Positions 15,997-25,087 of a stretch of DNA of 64,000 bases are shown here, piece by piece (position 1 is the stretch's first letter; each line of letters opens with the position of its first letter). The position numbers and the translations under genes were made by a program. The DNA comes from JAGVSZ01 sp035456405 (GTDB lineage: Bacteria; Pseudomonadota; Gammaproteobacteria; Burkholderiales; SG8-39). A model generated the notes under the pieces. That model was not told the DNA's origin, made no database searches, and saw nothing but the letters and a program-made list of their open reading frames with translations. The DNA lies in contig DATIDG010000070.1 in NCBI GenBank assembly GCA_035456405.1, positions 77,199 to 141,198 of the forward strand, read 5' to 3'.

Positions 15997-18621
15997 TCAC
16001 CGCACGGCTGCCCCCGCCGTTGCGAACGCGCTGCGGACCTTCACGGTGCGCTCGAGCTCGTCGAGCGCCTCGAGCACCTTGCGGCGCAGGTCCGGGTCGA
16101 GCTTCGCCTGCCGGACGAAACGCCTGGCCGCGCTCGCCGACGCCATGTCGATCTGCCCGCCGAGGAACGCGGCGAGCCAGTTGTTGACGAAGAAGATCTT
16201 GCGTTCGCGCTTGAGCTGCGGCAGCCGCGCGAGCGCGCGCTCGAGGTACGGCGCGGTCAGCGCCGCGTGCTCGACGGTGTTGAACGGCAGCACCGCTTCT
16301 TCCATCCAGCTCTCGGGAAGCGCGCGGTCGTCGAACCACGCTTTGAAGTAGGCCGCCTTCGTCGCCGCGTCGGGCCGGGCGGCCGCGACGGCGTACGCAT
16401 AGCGGCGTCCGTCGTCGCTCGCATCAGCCTGCGACTGCGCGGCGAGCAGCGCGTCGGCTTCGGGATCGTCGAGCGCGAGCAGGCGCTCGACGATGCGAAA
16501 GCGCTCGCGCGAGCTCAAGGTCACGTCGGGCACGCCGCGCATGCCCGCGAGCAGCGCCTTAAGCGTGGCCCGCGCATCCGCGGTCGTGGCGGCGGCGACG
16601 AACGCCCGGAAGTAGGTGACGCGCAGGCCCTTGTCCGCCGCACGCGTCATCCCGCGCTCGAATGCGGCTTCTACGCCCGGCGCAACGGCGGCACGCTGCG
16701 CGTCGGAGAGATACCAGCGCAGCGCCGTCTGCGCGCGACCGACGAGGCTCGCGACCGTCAACGCGTCGCTCTCACGCGGCGCCTGCGTGAGCGCGAGATC
16801 GAGGTACTCGATCGGCGCGAGACGGGCGTCGCGCACTTCCTCCCACAGCGCGTCGAGCAGCAGCGCGCGCAGGAACGCGTCCTCGATCCCGCCGACGTCG
16901 GCGAGCACCGCCGCGCGGCTCGCATCGTCCAGGACGAAGCGGCCGTAGGCGTAGTCGCCGTGGTTCGCGAACGCGTAGCGCGGCGCGGGCGCGCCCACCA
17001 GCTCGCGGACCACGGTGCTGCCACCTTCCAGCGCGACGGGCAGCGTGCGCGTGCCGCCTTCGCCCGCCACCAGCAGCTCGGTGCGCATCGGCCACACGCC
17101 GTCGCCGCCGAGCGTGTCCGACTGCGTGAGCGTGAAGCGCGCGATCCGGCCGTCGCCGTCCGTACGCCAAGCGGTGCGCACCGTCGGCACGCCGCGGCGC
17201 CTGACCCAGGCGTTCGCCCAGGCGTCGAGCTTCCGTCCCGACGAGCCTTCGAACGCGCGCACCAGATCGCTCCAGTCGGCGGCGCCGTAGGCGTGGGTGT
17301 GCACGAACGCCTGCACTGCGCGCCGGAACGCGTCCGCGCCGAGGTAGAACTCGGCCTGCCGCAACACCGCCGGCGCCTTGCTGTACACGATGCTGCCGTA
17401 CGCGGACTTCGCGGCCGACAGGTTTGCGAGGCGCTGCCAGATCGGCGTCGTGCCCTGCGTCGCGTCGGTGCGGTAGGCGGCGACCTTGAGCTGGTGGAAC
17501 GCGTTCCAGGCGCTGTACTCCGGCGTGATCGTCTCCGCAGCCTTGGCGGCCATGAAGTTGGCGAAGCCCTCTTTCAGCCAGAGGTCGTCGAACCAGCGCA
17601 TGGTGACGAGATCGCCGAACCACTGGTGCGAGGTCTCGTGGAAGAGTAGCTGCGCGCGCCGCAGCCTGTCGGCCGCCGCGGGCTCGAACGGGAAGAGCAC
17701 CGCTTCCTCGCGCAGGAAAGTCGCGCCCGCGTGCTCCATGCCGCCGTAGGGAAACTCGGGCACCAGCACCAGGTCGTGCTTCGGAAAGGGAAAGGGGAAC
17801 CCGAAGTAGTCCGCGAAGAAGTACAACGCCGTGCGATGCAGGCGGAAGGTCTCGTGCGCCTCGGCTTGCGCGCGCGCGAGCCGCGACTTGCGGACGAGGA
17901 TGCGCGTCTCGGGCTGCGGCACGGCGTTGTCCTCGCGCTCGTCGAGAACGGCGAACGGGCCGGCGGCGAAGGCGAAGAGATACGTGCTGATCGGCTCGGT
18001 CGCGCGAAAGCGCACGCGCCTTGCCCTACCGTCGGCGACCGCCTCCGCTGCGGGCGCGTTCGACACCGCCTCCCAGCCGGCGGGGATCGACAGCGCGAGC
18101 GTGAAGCGGCCCTTGAGGTCGGGCTGGTCGAAGCACGGGAAGACGGTGCTCGCGTCCGACGGCACGAACAGCGAGTACACGTACTCGGCGCCGTCCTCGC
18201 GGTCGCGGTAGAGCGTTACTGCGGTGCCGGCGGTCGCGATCGGCGCTGCGAAGCGCAGCCGCACCGTGTTCCCCCCGGTGCGCACGTGGCGCGCTGGGAT
18301 CACGAGGTGCTCGCGCACGACGCGCGGCCTGCCGATCGCGACGCCGTTCGCCTCGACCTCCCGGATCGCGCCGCCGGGCGGCGGCCGCCAGTCGAGCACG
18401 AGACCGACCGGCTTCCCGCGCACCGCCACGCGGAGCTCGAGGCTGCCCTCGAGGTGCGCGAGCGGCGCCGCGATCGAGACGTTCAGGTCGTAGCGGAGGT
18501 CGCCGTAGCGCGCTGCCCGCCAGCGCGCCAGATCGCGCGCAACGCCCGGCTCCAGCGCCGGCGCGGCGGCCGCCTCAGCCATGACCATTGCCGCCGCGAG
18601 GAGCGCGCCGCCGGACCGCAT
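15997..18621 (-). CDS. M1 family zinc aminopeptidase, exported
   Basis: Metallo-aminopeptidase of 874 residues with an N-terminal signal sequence (about 1-20), so it probably works in the periplasm. The zinc site HETSH at 328-332 with Glu351 is the full HExxH-x18-E motif. The substrate N-terminus motif appears as GGMEHAG (293-299), a variant of GAMEN. The C-terminal helical ERAP1-like domain (about 540-874) is complete. It should trim N-terminal residues from peptides for nutrient recovery. It shares direction with the YwaF-like gene just upstream (10-base gap). Confidence 0.93.
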   Translation of the reverse strand: MRSGGALLAAAMVMAEAAAAPALEPGVARDLARWRAARYGDLRYDLNVSIAAPLAHLEGSLELRVAVRGKPVGLVLDWRPPPGGAIREVEANGVAIGRPRVVREHLVIPARHVRTGGNTVRLRFAAPIATAGTAVTLYRDREDGAEYVYSLFVPSDASTVFPCFDQPDLKGRFTLALSIPAGWEAVSNAPAAEAVADGRARRVRFRATEPISTYLFAFAAGPFAVLDEREDNAVPQPETRILVRKSRLARAQAEAHETFRLHRTALYFFADYFGFPFPFPKHDLVLVPEFPYGGMEHAGATFLREEAVLFPFEPAAADRLRRAQLLFHETSHQWFGDLVTMRWFDDLWLKEGFANFMAAKAAETITPEYSAWNAFHQLKVAAYRTDATQGTTPIWQRLANLSAAKSAYGSIVYSKAPAVLRQAEFYLGADAFRRAVQAFVHTHAYGAADWSDLVRAFEGSSGRKLDAWANAWVRRRGVPTVRTAWRTDGDGRIARFTLTQSDTLGGDGVWPMRTELLVAGEGGTRTLPVALEGGSTVVRELVGAPAPRYAFANHGDYAYGRFVLDDASRAAVLADVGGIEDAFLRALLLDALWEEVRDARLAPIEYLDLALTQAPRESDALTVASLVGRAQTALRWYLSDAQRAAVAPGVEAAFERGMTRAADKGLRVTYFRAFVAAATTADARATLKALLAGMRGVPDVTLSSRERFRIVERLLALDDPEADALLAAQSQADASDDGRRYAYAVAAARPDAATKAAYFKAWFDDRALPESWMEEAVLPFNTVEHAALTAPYLERALARLPQLKRERKIFFVNNWLAAFLGGQIDMASASAARRFVRQAKLDPDLRRKVLEALDELERTVKVRSAFATAGAAVR

Positions 18622-18630
18622 GCCCCGTCG

Positions 18631-19326
18631 TCACTGTGCGCGCGCCGGGCGCGCGAACGCCCAGGGCAACATCATGAGTGCCATCATTCCCACCACGGTT
18701 GCGAAGATGACCGGCAGGCGCTGCGGCCACGGGCCGAGCGCGTCGACGATCGTCGGCAGGGTCGGCTTCGACGGCCCGAGAAAGCCGTAGTTCGCGCCGA
18801 TCGCGAGGTTCACCGCGATGGCGACCGCGGCGTAAACGCCGCCCGCGGCGGCTGCGAACCGCCAGTCGCGCCACGTCGGGCGGAAGCCGTGGACCGCGAG
18901 CGCGTACGCGGCGACGCCGACGATCATCCCGTGGCTCAGCCAGAAGTACCAGAACACGTGCGTCGCCGGCCCTTCCTCGAGCGCGGGCGTGATCAGCGCC
19001 TGGGTGCACAGTCCCAGGCCCCAGAAGTAGAGCAGCACCGCGAGCCACCGCGCGCGGGTGGCGAGGTAGAGCCCCGCGGCGAGCGCGGCCCAGTGGCACA
19101 TCTGCAGCGGCAGCGTCTTGACCGGGTCGAGGCGCGGCGGCAGCAGCCACCACCCGTGCGCAGCGACCCAGACGACGACGAACGCGATGCCGATTGCGCG
19201 CTCGATGCCGCGCGCCCCATCGGCACGGCCGCTCAACCGCACGGCGCGGATCGCCGCAATCGTCGCGATCACGATCGCGAGGAGCGCCGCCGCGTGCAGG
19301 GCCGAGAAGGGCTCGAACCGTTCCAC
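18631..19326 (-). CDS. YwaF/TIGR02206 family membrane protein
   Basis: Polytopic membrane protein of 231 residues with about seven helices. The LPLQMCHWAAL motif (about 73-83) and NYGFLGPSKPTLP near residue 185 are characteristic of the YwaF family (TIGR02206). Function is unknown in the literature I recall. GTG at 19326 is the likely start, ten bases beyond the stop of the META lipoprotein gene, giving a compact operon. Confidence 0.82.
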   Translation of the reverse strand: MERFEPFSALHAAALLAIVIATIAAIRAVRLSGRADGARGIERAIGIAFVVVWVAAHGWWLLPPRLDPVKTLPLQMCHWAALAAGLYLATRARWLAVLLYFWGLGLCTQALITPALEEGPATHVFWYFWLSHGMIVGVAAYALAVHGFRPTWRDWRFAAAAGGVYAAVAIAVNLAIGANYGFLGPSKPTLPTIVDALGPWPQRLPVIFATVVGMMALMMLPWAFARPARAQ

Positions 19327-19336
19327 GATGCGCCGT

Positions 19337-19795
19337 TCACGGCTCGCGCCGGAAGCGGAGCGTGCCCGAGTCCGCGGGCAACTCGACGAACAGCCTGCCG
19401 TCCTCGACGAAGAAGCCCGACGCGCGCTGCAGGTCGCGGAGGTACCGCCCGTCGAGCGAGCCCGGCGGGCACGCCATGCGCGTCGTCGCGATCGGCGCGA
19501 ACGAGAGCGCCCCTTCCGCGATCCGGTAGCTCCCGGTGCCGCGATTGCAGTCGGCGCGCACGAGGAGCCGCCCGTTCGCCGCCAGCTCGAGCGTGTAGCG
19601 GTCCGGCGCCGGGGATTCGATCGTCTCGACCGGCGTGACGGTCCGCTCCCACTGCCAGACCTTGCCCGTGACCGCATCGGGCGTGCGCACGCGGACCGGC
19701 ACGCTGCCGTCGTCCCGAGTGGTGCTGCAGCTCACGAGTGCGAGTCCTAGGATCAGTGCGAGGCCTGGCTTGCGCGGCGGCCGCTGCCCGCTCAT
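19337..19795 (-). CDS. META/HslJ-domain lipoprotein
   Basis: Putative outer-membrane or periplasmic lipoprotein of 152 residues. The signal ends in a lipobox-like LVSC (Cys23). The region from about 40 to 150 has the META/HslJ pattern: GKVWQWERTV at the start, NGRLLVRADCNRGTGSY (about 74-90), the TTRMACP segment (about 104-110) and a final beta strand. The family is associated with stress resistance (HslJ in novobiocin tolerance). The start codon overlaps the end of the methyltransferase gene by four bases. Confidence 0.85.
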   Translation of the reverse strand: MSGQRPPRKPGLALILGLALVSCSTTRDDGSVPVRVRTPDAVTGKVWQWERTVTPVETIESPAPDRYTLELAANGRLLVRADCNRGTGSYRIAEGALSFAPIATTRMACPPGSLDGRYLRDLQRASGFFVEDGRLFVELPADSGTLRFRREP

Positions 19796-20409
19796 GGCCG
19801 GTCGGCCACCATCAGAAAGACCGGGAAGAGGCGCGTCTCGCCTGCGACCTTCCGTGGGTTCTCGTAGGCCGTCGCGAAGCGCACGTTTGTGAAACCGGCG
19901 CGGCGCGCCTTGGCCGCGAGCGCGTCCCGGTCGAAGCCGTTGTGGCCGTCGAACCCCGGGCCGTGGAACGCGCCGCCTTCGGAGTCGAGGTCGCCGATGC
20001 ACAGCCGGCCGCCGGGCGCGAGGACGGCGTGGAACTTGCGCAGGATCGCGTCGGTGTCGGGAATGTGGTGCAGCACCATCAGCAGGCACACGAGGTCGTA
20101 GCGCGCCGCGGGCAGCGGATCGGTGAGGAGGTCGAGCTTCACCGCGGTCATGTTGGGCGCTCCGGCCGCGGCGATCTTCCCGCGCAGCACCTCGAGCATG
20201 CGCTCGGACGCGTCCGCTAGGGCGAGCTCGCCGGGAAACGGCGCGAGCGCGAACCCGAGCAGTCCGGTTCCGCACCCGTACTCGAGCGCGCGCATGCCCG
20301 GCCGGAACGGCACCTCACGCCGGATCGCCGCGGCGACGGCGTGCGCCCGCTCGGCCTTGATCGGGTCGTTGTCCCAGGTGGCGGCGCGCTGGTCGAAGTC
20401 GGTCGTCAT
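19792..20409 (-). CDS. Class I SAM-dependent methyltransferase
   Basis: Protein of 205 residues with a Methyltransf_11/25 fold. The SAM-binding loop ALEYGCGTGLLG is at about 41-52, an acidic strand-2 end (LADAS) near 63-67, and LVCLLMVLHHIPD near 108-120. The substrate is unknown; small-molecule methylation is the usual role of this group. It abuts ilvA directly (stop and start adjoin at 20409/20410). Confidence 0.85.
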   Translation of the reverse strand: MTTDFDQRAATWDNDPIKAERAHAVAAAIRREVPFRPGMRALEYGCGTGLLGFALAPFPGELALADASERMLEVLRGKIAAAGAPNMTAVKLDLLTDPLPAARYDLVCLLMVLHHIPDTDAILRKFHAVLAPGGRLCIGDLDSEGGAFHGPGFDGHNGFDRDALAAKARRAGFTNVRFATAYENPRKVAGETRLFPVFLMVADRP

Positions 20410-21618
20410 TCAGTCGTGCACCACTTCTGCCTTGAACCCCGCGCCGGCGAGCGCGGCGAGGATCTCCTGCACGTGCTCGGGGCCGCGCGTCTGCAGCACG
20501 AACTCGACCTCCGCCGAGAGCACCGGCAGATCGGTGAAGGCGCGCTGGTGATGCACCTCCTCGATGTTCGCGTTCGCGTCCGCGAGGCACGCCGTCACCT
20601 TCGCGAGCGCGCCGGGGAGGTCGCGCATCTCGACGCGCAGCCGCGCGAGGCGGCCGGAGCGCACCAGCCCGCGCTCGATGATGTCGGACAGCACGAGCGG
20701 GTCGATGTTGCCGCCGGAGAGCACGACGCCGACCTTGCGGCCGCGGAAGCGCGCGGGATGGCGGAGCAGGGCGGCCAGGCCCGCCGCGCCGGCGCCCTCG
20801 ACGACTGTCTTCTCGATCTCCAGCAGCTGCACGATCGCCTGCTCGATGTCGCCGTCCTCGACGAGCAGCACGTCGGCGACGCACTCGCGGATGATCGGCA
20901 GCGTCAGGGCGCCGGGCTCCTTGACCGCGATGCCCTCGGCAATGGTCGAGCCGGCGAACGCGGCGTCGCGCCCGTGCAACGCGCAGTGCACCGCCGGGAA
21001 GCCGCTCGCCTGGACGCCGACGACCTCGATGCCGGGCTTCAGCGCCCGCGCCGCGATCGCCATGCCGGCGATCATCCCGCCACCGCCGACCGGGACGACG
21101 AGCGTCTCGAGCTGCGGCGCGGCGGCCAGCATCTCCAGCGCAATCGTTCCCTGTCCGGCGATCACCAGCGCGTCGTCGTACGGGTGCACCAGCGTCGCGC
21201 CGCGCTCCCTGGCGGTTGCGAGGCCGGCTTGCCGCGCCTCGTCGAACGTTTCACCGGCGAGAATCACCTCGGCGCCGAACCCGCGCGTCCGCTCGACCTT
21301 CACGTGCGGCGTGAAGCGCGGCATCACGATCGTCGCGCGGACGCCGAGGCGCTCGGCGTGATACGCGACCGCCTGGGCATGGTTGCCTGCCGACACGGCC
21401 AGCACGCCCGCGGCGCGCTGCGCGGCGGTGAGCGTGCGCAGCTTGTTCAGCGCACCGCGCTCCTTGAACGCGGCGGTGAACTGCAGGTTCTCGAACTTGA
21501 GCCAGACCTCCGCGCCGGTGATCCCGGAAAGCGTGCGCGATGCGATGCACGGCGTCTCGACGACGTGGCCGGCGATTGCGGCGGCCGCCTCGCGGACGTG
21601 GTCGAGGGTGATGGTCAT
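20410..21618 (-). CDS. ilvA: Threonine ammonia-lyase (dehydratase)
   Basis: PLP enzyme that deaminates threonine to 2-oxobutanoate, feeding isoleucine synthesis or catabolism. At 402 residues it is the single-ACT type. The PLP lysine is Lys52 in TAAFKERGAL, the SAGNHAQA loop lies near 76-83, the glycine-rich phosphate cradle VPVGGGGMIAG near 175-185, and an ACT-like regulatory domain takes the last 75 residues. The short type is found both as catabolic TdcB-like enzymes with ACT and as biosynthetic IlvA, so the pathway role is not certain. Confidence 0.92.
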   Translation of the reverse strand: MTITLDHVREAAAAIAGHVVETPCIASRTLSGITGAEVWLKFENLQFTAAFKERGALNKLRTLTAAQRAAGVLAVSAGNHAQAVAYHAERLGVRATIVMPRFTPHVKVERTRGFGAEVILAGETFDEARQAGLATARERGATLVHPYDDALVIAGQGTIALEMLAAAPQLETLVVPVGGGGMIAGMAIAARALKPGIEVVGVQASGFPAVHCALHGRDAAFAGSTIAEGIAVKEPGALTLPIIRECVADVLLVEDGDIEQAIVQLLEIEKTVVEGAGAAGLAALLRHPARFRGRKVGVVLSGGNIDPLVLSDIIERGLVRSGRLARLRVEMRDLPGALAKVTACLADANANIEEVHHQRAFTDLPVLSAEVEFVLQTRGPEHVQEILAALAGAGFKAEVVHD

Positions 21619-21622
21619 CGGC

Positions 21623-22039
21623 TCAGAACGGCTTGAGCACGACGAGCAGCACCGCAGCGAGGAGCATCAGCACCGGCGCCTCGTTGAACCAGCGGAACCA
21701 GACGTGCGAGCGCGTAGGGGCGCCCGCTTCGAACTTCGCGAGCAGCCGCCCGCAGGCATGGTGATAGCCGAGCAGGAGGATGACCACGCCGAGCTTTGCG
21801 TGCATCCACCCGCTGCGCGCGCCCAGGCCGTAACCGAGCCACAGCCAAAGGCCGAACACGATAGCCGGAGCGGAGAGGATCGTCATGAACTTGTAGAGCT
21901 TGCGCGCCATCAGCAGGAGCCGCGCGCGCGCCGTCGCGTCCGTCTCCATCGCCAAGTTCACGAAGATCCGGGGGAGATAGAAGAGGCCGGCGAACCAAGC
22001 GATCACGAAAAGAATATGAAACGCCTTCACCCAAAGCAC
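21623..22039 (-). CDS. hemJ: Protoporphyrinogen oxidase HemJ
   Basis: Four-helix membrane protein of 138 residues of the TIGR00701/UPF0093 family. It oxidises protoporphyrinogen IX to protoporphyrin IX in haem synthesis. The N-terminus WVKAFHILFVIAWFAGLFYL carries the conserved histidine (His8) and is followed by YLPRIFV. YKFMTILSAP, WMHAKLGVV and the C-terminal RWFNEAPVLML also match. It lies four bases downstream of the ilvA start side in the same direction. Confidence 0.9.
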   Translation of the reverse strand: MLWVKAFHILFVIAWFAGLFYLPRIFVNLAMETDATARARLLLMARKLYKFMTILSAPAIVFGLWLWLGYGLGARSGWMHAKLGVVILLLGYHHACGRLLAKFEAGAPTRSHVWFRWFNEAPVLMLLAAVLLVVLKPF

Positions 22040-22149
22040 GGTGGTGCCTCAGTGACGATTCCACCTGTATTGGGGGATATGCAAGGAGGTGTGCCCCCTT
22101 GCTCGTTCCGGCTACGAATACGATGCAGCGCCTTGACCCAGAGCATTCT

Positions 22150-22932
22150 TCAGCTGGCGAGACGGCGGCGGAAAAGGACGAGCGCAGCATAGAACCCGGC
22201 CATCGCGTAGGCAAGCAACACCCCCATGTGCAGCAGCGCGTCCGATGGCATCGAGCCGTTGAGCAACGGCCGCACGAGCTCGGTCGCATGGACGAGCGGC
22301 AGGACGTGGGCGATGGTCTGCATCACGGCCGGCAGCTGCTCGACCGGGAAGAACACGCCCGACAGCATCGCCATCGGCGTGATCACCAGCGTGAAGTAGT
22401 AGCTGAAGAAGTCGTAGGAGGGCGACAGCGCGGTGATCACGAGCCCAAGCGCGCCGAAGCACAGGCCCATGAGCGGCACGACGGCGAGCGCCAGGAGCGC
22501 GGTCGGCATCGTCACCAGGCCAAGCGCCCAGATGACGAGGAAGATCGCGAGCCCGGAGAGGAAGCTCTTGGCCGCCGCCCACACCAGCTCCGCCAGCACC
22601 ACGTCGTCGAGCCCCACCGGCGCGTTGACGATCGCGTCCCAGGTCTTCTGGACGTGCATCCGCGAAAAGGCTGAGTAGAGCGCCTCGAACGTCGCAGTGT
22701 TCATCGTCGAGAAGCACACCGTGCCGGCGGCGAGGAAGGCGATGTACGGCCGCCCGTCGACCTCCGGCATGAGCGCGCCGAGGCCGTAGCCGAGGCCGAG
22801 CATGTAGATCGTCGGGTCGGCGAGGTTGAAGAGCACCGACGGCGCGGCGAGCTTGCGCCAGACGAGGAAGTTGCGGCGCCACACCGGAACGAAGCGGCGG
22901 CTTAGGCGCGGGAGCGCGTAGGCGGTGGTCAT
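22150..22932 (-). CDS. ABC-2 type exporter permease (NodJ-like)
   Basis: Inner-membrane permease of 260 residues with six predicted helices. The N-terminal RNFLVWRKLAAPSVLFNLAD and PTIYMLGLGYGLG segments and the late VITPMAMLSGVFFPVEQLP are typical of the NodJ/ABC-2 family. ATG at 22932 follows GGAGGCAAGC. Its natural partner is the NodI-type ATPase encoded at 24170-25087, from which it is separated by two GFA-family genes. Substrate is unknown; NodIJ exports lipochitin oligosaccharides but close relatives outside rhizobia export other compounds. Confidence 0.88.
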   Translation of the reverse strand: MTTAYALPRLSRRFVPVWRRNFLVWRKLAAPSVLFNLADPTIYMLGLGYGLGALMPEVDGRPYIAFLAAGTVCFSTMNTATFEALYSAFSRMHVQKTWDAIVNAPVGLDDVVLAELVWAAAKSFLSGLAIFLVIWALGLVTMPTALLALAVVPLMGLCFGALGLVITALSPSYDFFSYYFTLVITPMAMLSGVFFPVEQLPAVMQTIAHVLPLVHATELVRPLLNGSMPSDALLHMGVLLAYAMAGFYAALVLFRRRLAS

Positions 22933-22989
22933 GCTTGCCTCCTGGCGCGGGTGCACGTGCCCGCTACGGACCCTCGACGGCGGGACATC

Positions 22990-23424
22990 TTAGACGGCGC
23001 CGACGACCGGCGTCCATCGCTGTTCGCGACGCGCGGCGCGCTGCTCGGCGCTCTCCGTCCCGTAGTCCTTGACCTCGGGCGGCGGGAGGCCGGCGGGGCG
23101 GTTCTTCATCGCGTTGACGTTGACGATCCCGAATCGCCCACGCGCGGTGCTGAAGACGGCGCCGAGGTACGTGCCGCAGTTCCGGCAGATCAGGAAGTCG
23201 GCGGTGCGCTTGGCGAAGCGGTAGCGGTTGAGCGCGCCGGCGGTGTGCTCGCAGAACTCCAGGCTGCCGCCGGGATCGGACGTGGTTACGCCGGCATGCG
23301 AGCAGCAGAAGGAGCACTGGCATGCGCGGACGCTCCATGCGGTCGGCGGAACGTCGGTGCGGTAGGCGTAGCCGACCGCGCCGCAGTGGCAGGCGCCTTC
23401 GAACAATGCGCTTTCGGTGTCCAT
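22990..23424 (-). CDS. GFA-family (glutathione-dependent formaldehyde-activating-like) protein 1
   Basis: Zinc protein of 144 residues. The GFA/CENP-V cysteine set is complete: CHCG (about 12-15), RACQCSFC (about 33-40) and CRNCGTYLG (about 79-87). Family members are annotated as formaldehyde-activating enzymes, though most have no tested activity. The ATG at 23424 is chosen because the domain starts soon after it. It and the next GFA gene sit between the two halves of an ABC exporter. Confidence 0.85.
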   Translation of the reverse strand: MDTESALFEGACHCGAVGYAYRTDVPPTAWSVRACQCSFCCSHAGVTTSDPGGSLEFCEHTAGALNRYRFAKRTADFLICRNCGTYLGAVFSTARGRFGIVNVNAMKNRPAGLPPPEVKDYGTESAEQRAARREQRWTPVVGAV

Positions 23425-23510
23425 CACCAGCGTCCTCGTGGTCAAAGGTCGTCCATTCCTCACCGGTCGTCTCCTCGTCGAACACCGCATCCCACTCGTG
23501 TGGATCGCGA

Positions 23511-23909
23511 TCACCCGTCTGACCGCGCTTCGCGGTGCTCGGGGAGACCATCGCCCAACTTGATCCACCCGAGCTTACTGCTCGTGCGCGTGTGATCCTC
23601 CGGCGGCAGCCGTTCGGGATCATCGAGACTGCATGTCGTGACGTCGATCTCGTCCGAGGCGTCGTCGAGTTCAAAAGTCAACTGGGTGCCGCAGCGAGGG
23701 CAGAAGCTCCGCATGCCCTTTGGGGTTGATCTGAATCGGGTCGGTCCGCCTTGGACAAACCGGAACTCGGACCGTGGCACGCTGAACCAGGCTACAAATG
23801 GGGCGCCCGTCGTTCGGCGGCAGATCGAGCAGTGGCAATTCGTCAGGTGAAAGGGCGTGCCTCCCGCCTCGTAGCGGATGCCGCCACAGAAGCAACCACC
23901 TTTCAGCAT
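23511..23909 (-). CDS. GFA-family protein 2
   Basis: Zinc-binding GFA-domain protein of 132 residues, starting MLKGGCFCGGIRYEAGG after AAGGAGGG. Cysteine motifs are CFCG (6-9), CHCSIC (25-30) and CPRCGTQL (70-77). It differs clearly from the neighbouring GFA protein (different lengths between motifs), so the two are not a fresh tandem duplication. Local base composition is less GC-rich than the flanking genes, which suggests acquisition. Confidence 0.88.
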   Translation of the reverse strand: MLKGGCFCGGIRYEAGGTPFHLTNCHCSICRRTTGAPFVAWFSVPRSEFRFVQGGPTRFRSTPKGMRSFCPRCGTQLTFELDDASDEIDVTTCSLDDPERLPPEDHTRTSSKLGWIKLGDGLPEHREARSDG

Positions 23910-24169
23910 CTCAACGCCCTCCTTGGGCACTGCGCCGCCGTGAAGCTCACGCTGAGAACTCAGCGGCAGGGCTCTCAGCGTGTCGATGATCGCAGGCGAC
24001 CGGACCCGGGTTGAGGTACCGCAAGAGCCGGTGCCGACGCACCACACTTGAATCCCAAGCCACCCGGGAATCCGTGTCTTGTACTCATAAACCGCCCCGT
24101 AAGCGATCGCGAAACACACCAAATCGCCAGCTCGCGCGTACCGGTCCTGCCTGGGTGAGGTCGTCCACC

Positions 24170-25087
24170 TCAGTCCCGCAGCTCGCGACCCGTCAGCTTC
24201 AGGAACACGTCCTCCAGGTTCGCCGGACGGTGCAAATAGCGTAGCCCCGACTGCCGCTCGAGGTGCGCGAGCAGCGGCGCCGGGTCGCGCACGTAGCAGA
24301 ACGCCGTGTCGCCGGCGCGCTCGACCCGAGCCGCCAGCCCGCGCGCTTCGCCTTCGCTCCAGCCGTCCAGCCCATCCCCGTGCACCTCGACCACCTGCGG
24401 CTCGATGTGCGTGGCGATCAGCTCGCGCGGGCTGCCCTCGGTAATGAAGCGCCCGCGGTCCATGACGACGAGCCGCGTGCACAGGCGCTCGGCCTCCTCC
24501 ATGAAGTGCGAGGTCAGGAGGATCGTCTTGCCGCGCGCGAGCAGCTGCTTCAGCCGGTCCCACATCACGTGGCGCGCCTGCGGGTCGAGGCCGGTGGTCG
24601 GCTCGTCGAGGACGAGGAAGTCGGGGTCGTTCACGAGCGCGCGCGCAAGCGTCAGCCGGCGCCGCATCCCGCCGGAGAGCGTCTGGATGCGCGAACCGGC
24701 CCGGCTCGCGAGGCCGGCGAAGTCGAGCAGCTCCGGCACCCGGCCACGGATGGTCTCGTCGTCGAGGCCGAAGTAGCGGCCGTACACGATGAGGTTCTCG
24801 GTGACGGTGAAGTCCGGGTCGAGGTTGTCGAACTGCGGCACCACGCCCACCGACCGCCGTGCGCGCCGGGCGCGGCGCGGCACCGGCTCGCCCATCAGCT
24901 CGATCGTGCCGCCCTCGGGCTCGATCAACCCGAGGGCGAGACGGAGCGTGGTGGTCTTGCCTGCCCCGTTCGGGCCGAGCAGGCCGAAGCATTCGCCGCG
25001 GCGGATGTCGAACGTCACCCCGGCGACGACTTCGGCGTCGCCGTAACGTTTGCGGAGATTCGTGACGCGCAGAACCGGCCCGGTCAC
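24170..25087 (-). CDS. ABC exporter ATP-binding protein (NodI-like)
   Basis: ATPase subunit of 305 residues. Walker A GPNGAGKTT is near residue 38-46, the signature LSGGMRRRL near 138, Walker B FLVLDEPTTGLD near 160, and the switch histidine in LLTSHFMEEAE. The extra C-terminal domain is that of NodI/drug-exporter ATPases. GTG at 25087 starts the gene inside the stop codon of the hydrolase gene (GTGA overlap). It probably pairs with the permease at 22150. Confidence 0.9.
   Translation of the reverse strand: MTGPVLRVTNLRKRYGDAEVVAGVTFDIRRGECFGLLGPNGAGKTTTLRLALGLIEPEGGTIELMGEPVPRRARRARRSVGVVPQFDNLDPDFTVTENLIVYGRYFGLDDETIRGRVPELLDFAGLASRAGSRIQTLSGGMRRRLTLARALVNDPDFLVLDEPTTGLDPQARHVMWDRLKQLLARGKTILLTSHFMEEAERLCTRLVVMDRGRFITEGSPRELIATHIEPQVVEVHGDGLDGWSEGEARGLAARVERAGDTAFCYVRDPAPLLAHLERQSGLRYLHRPANLEDVFLKLTGRELRD

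Noticed and set aside
15893..16339. N-terminal extension of the STAND/BTAD regulator
   Set aside because: Arg/Ala-rich sequence that runs into the aminopeptidase gene on the same strand; the GTQQ start at 15892 is more sensible.
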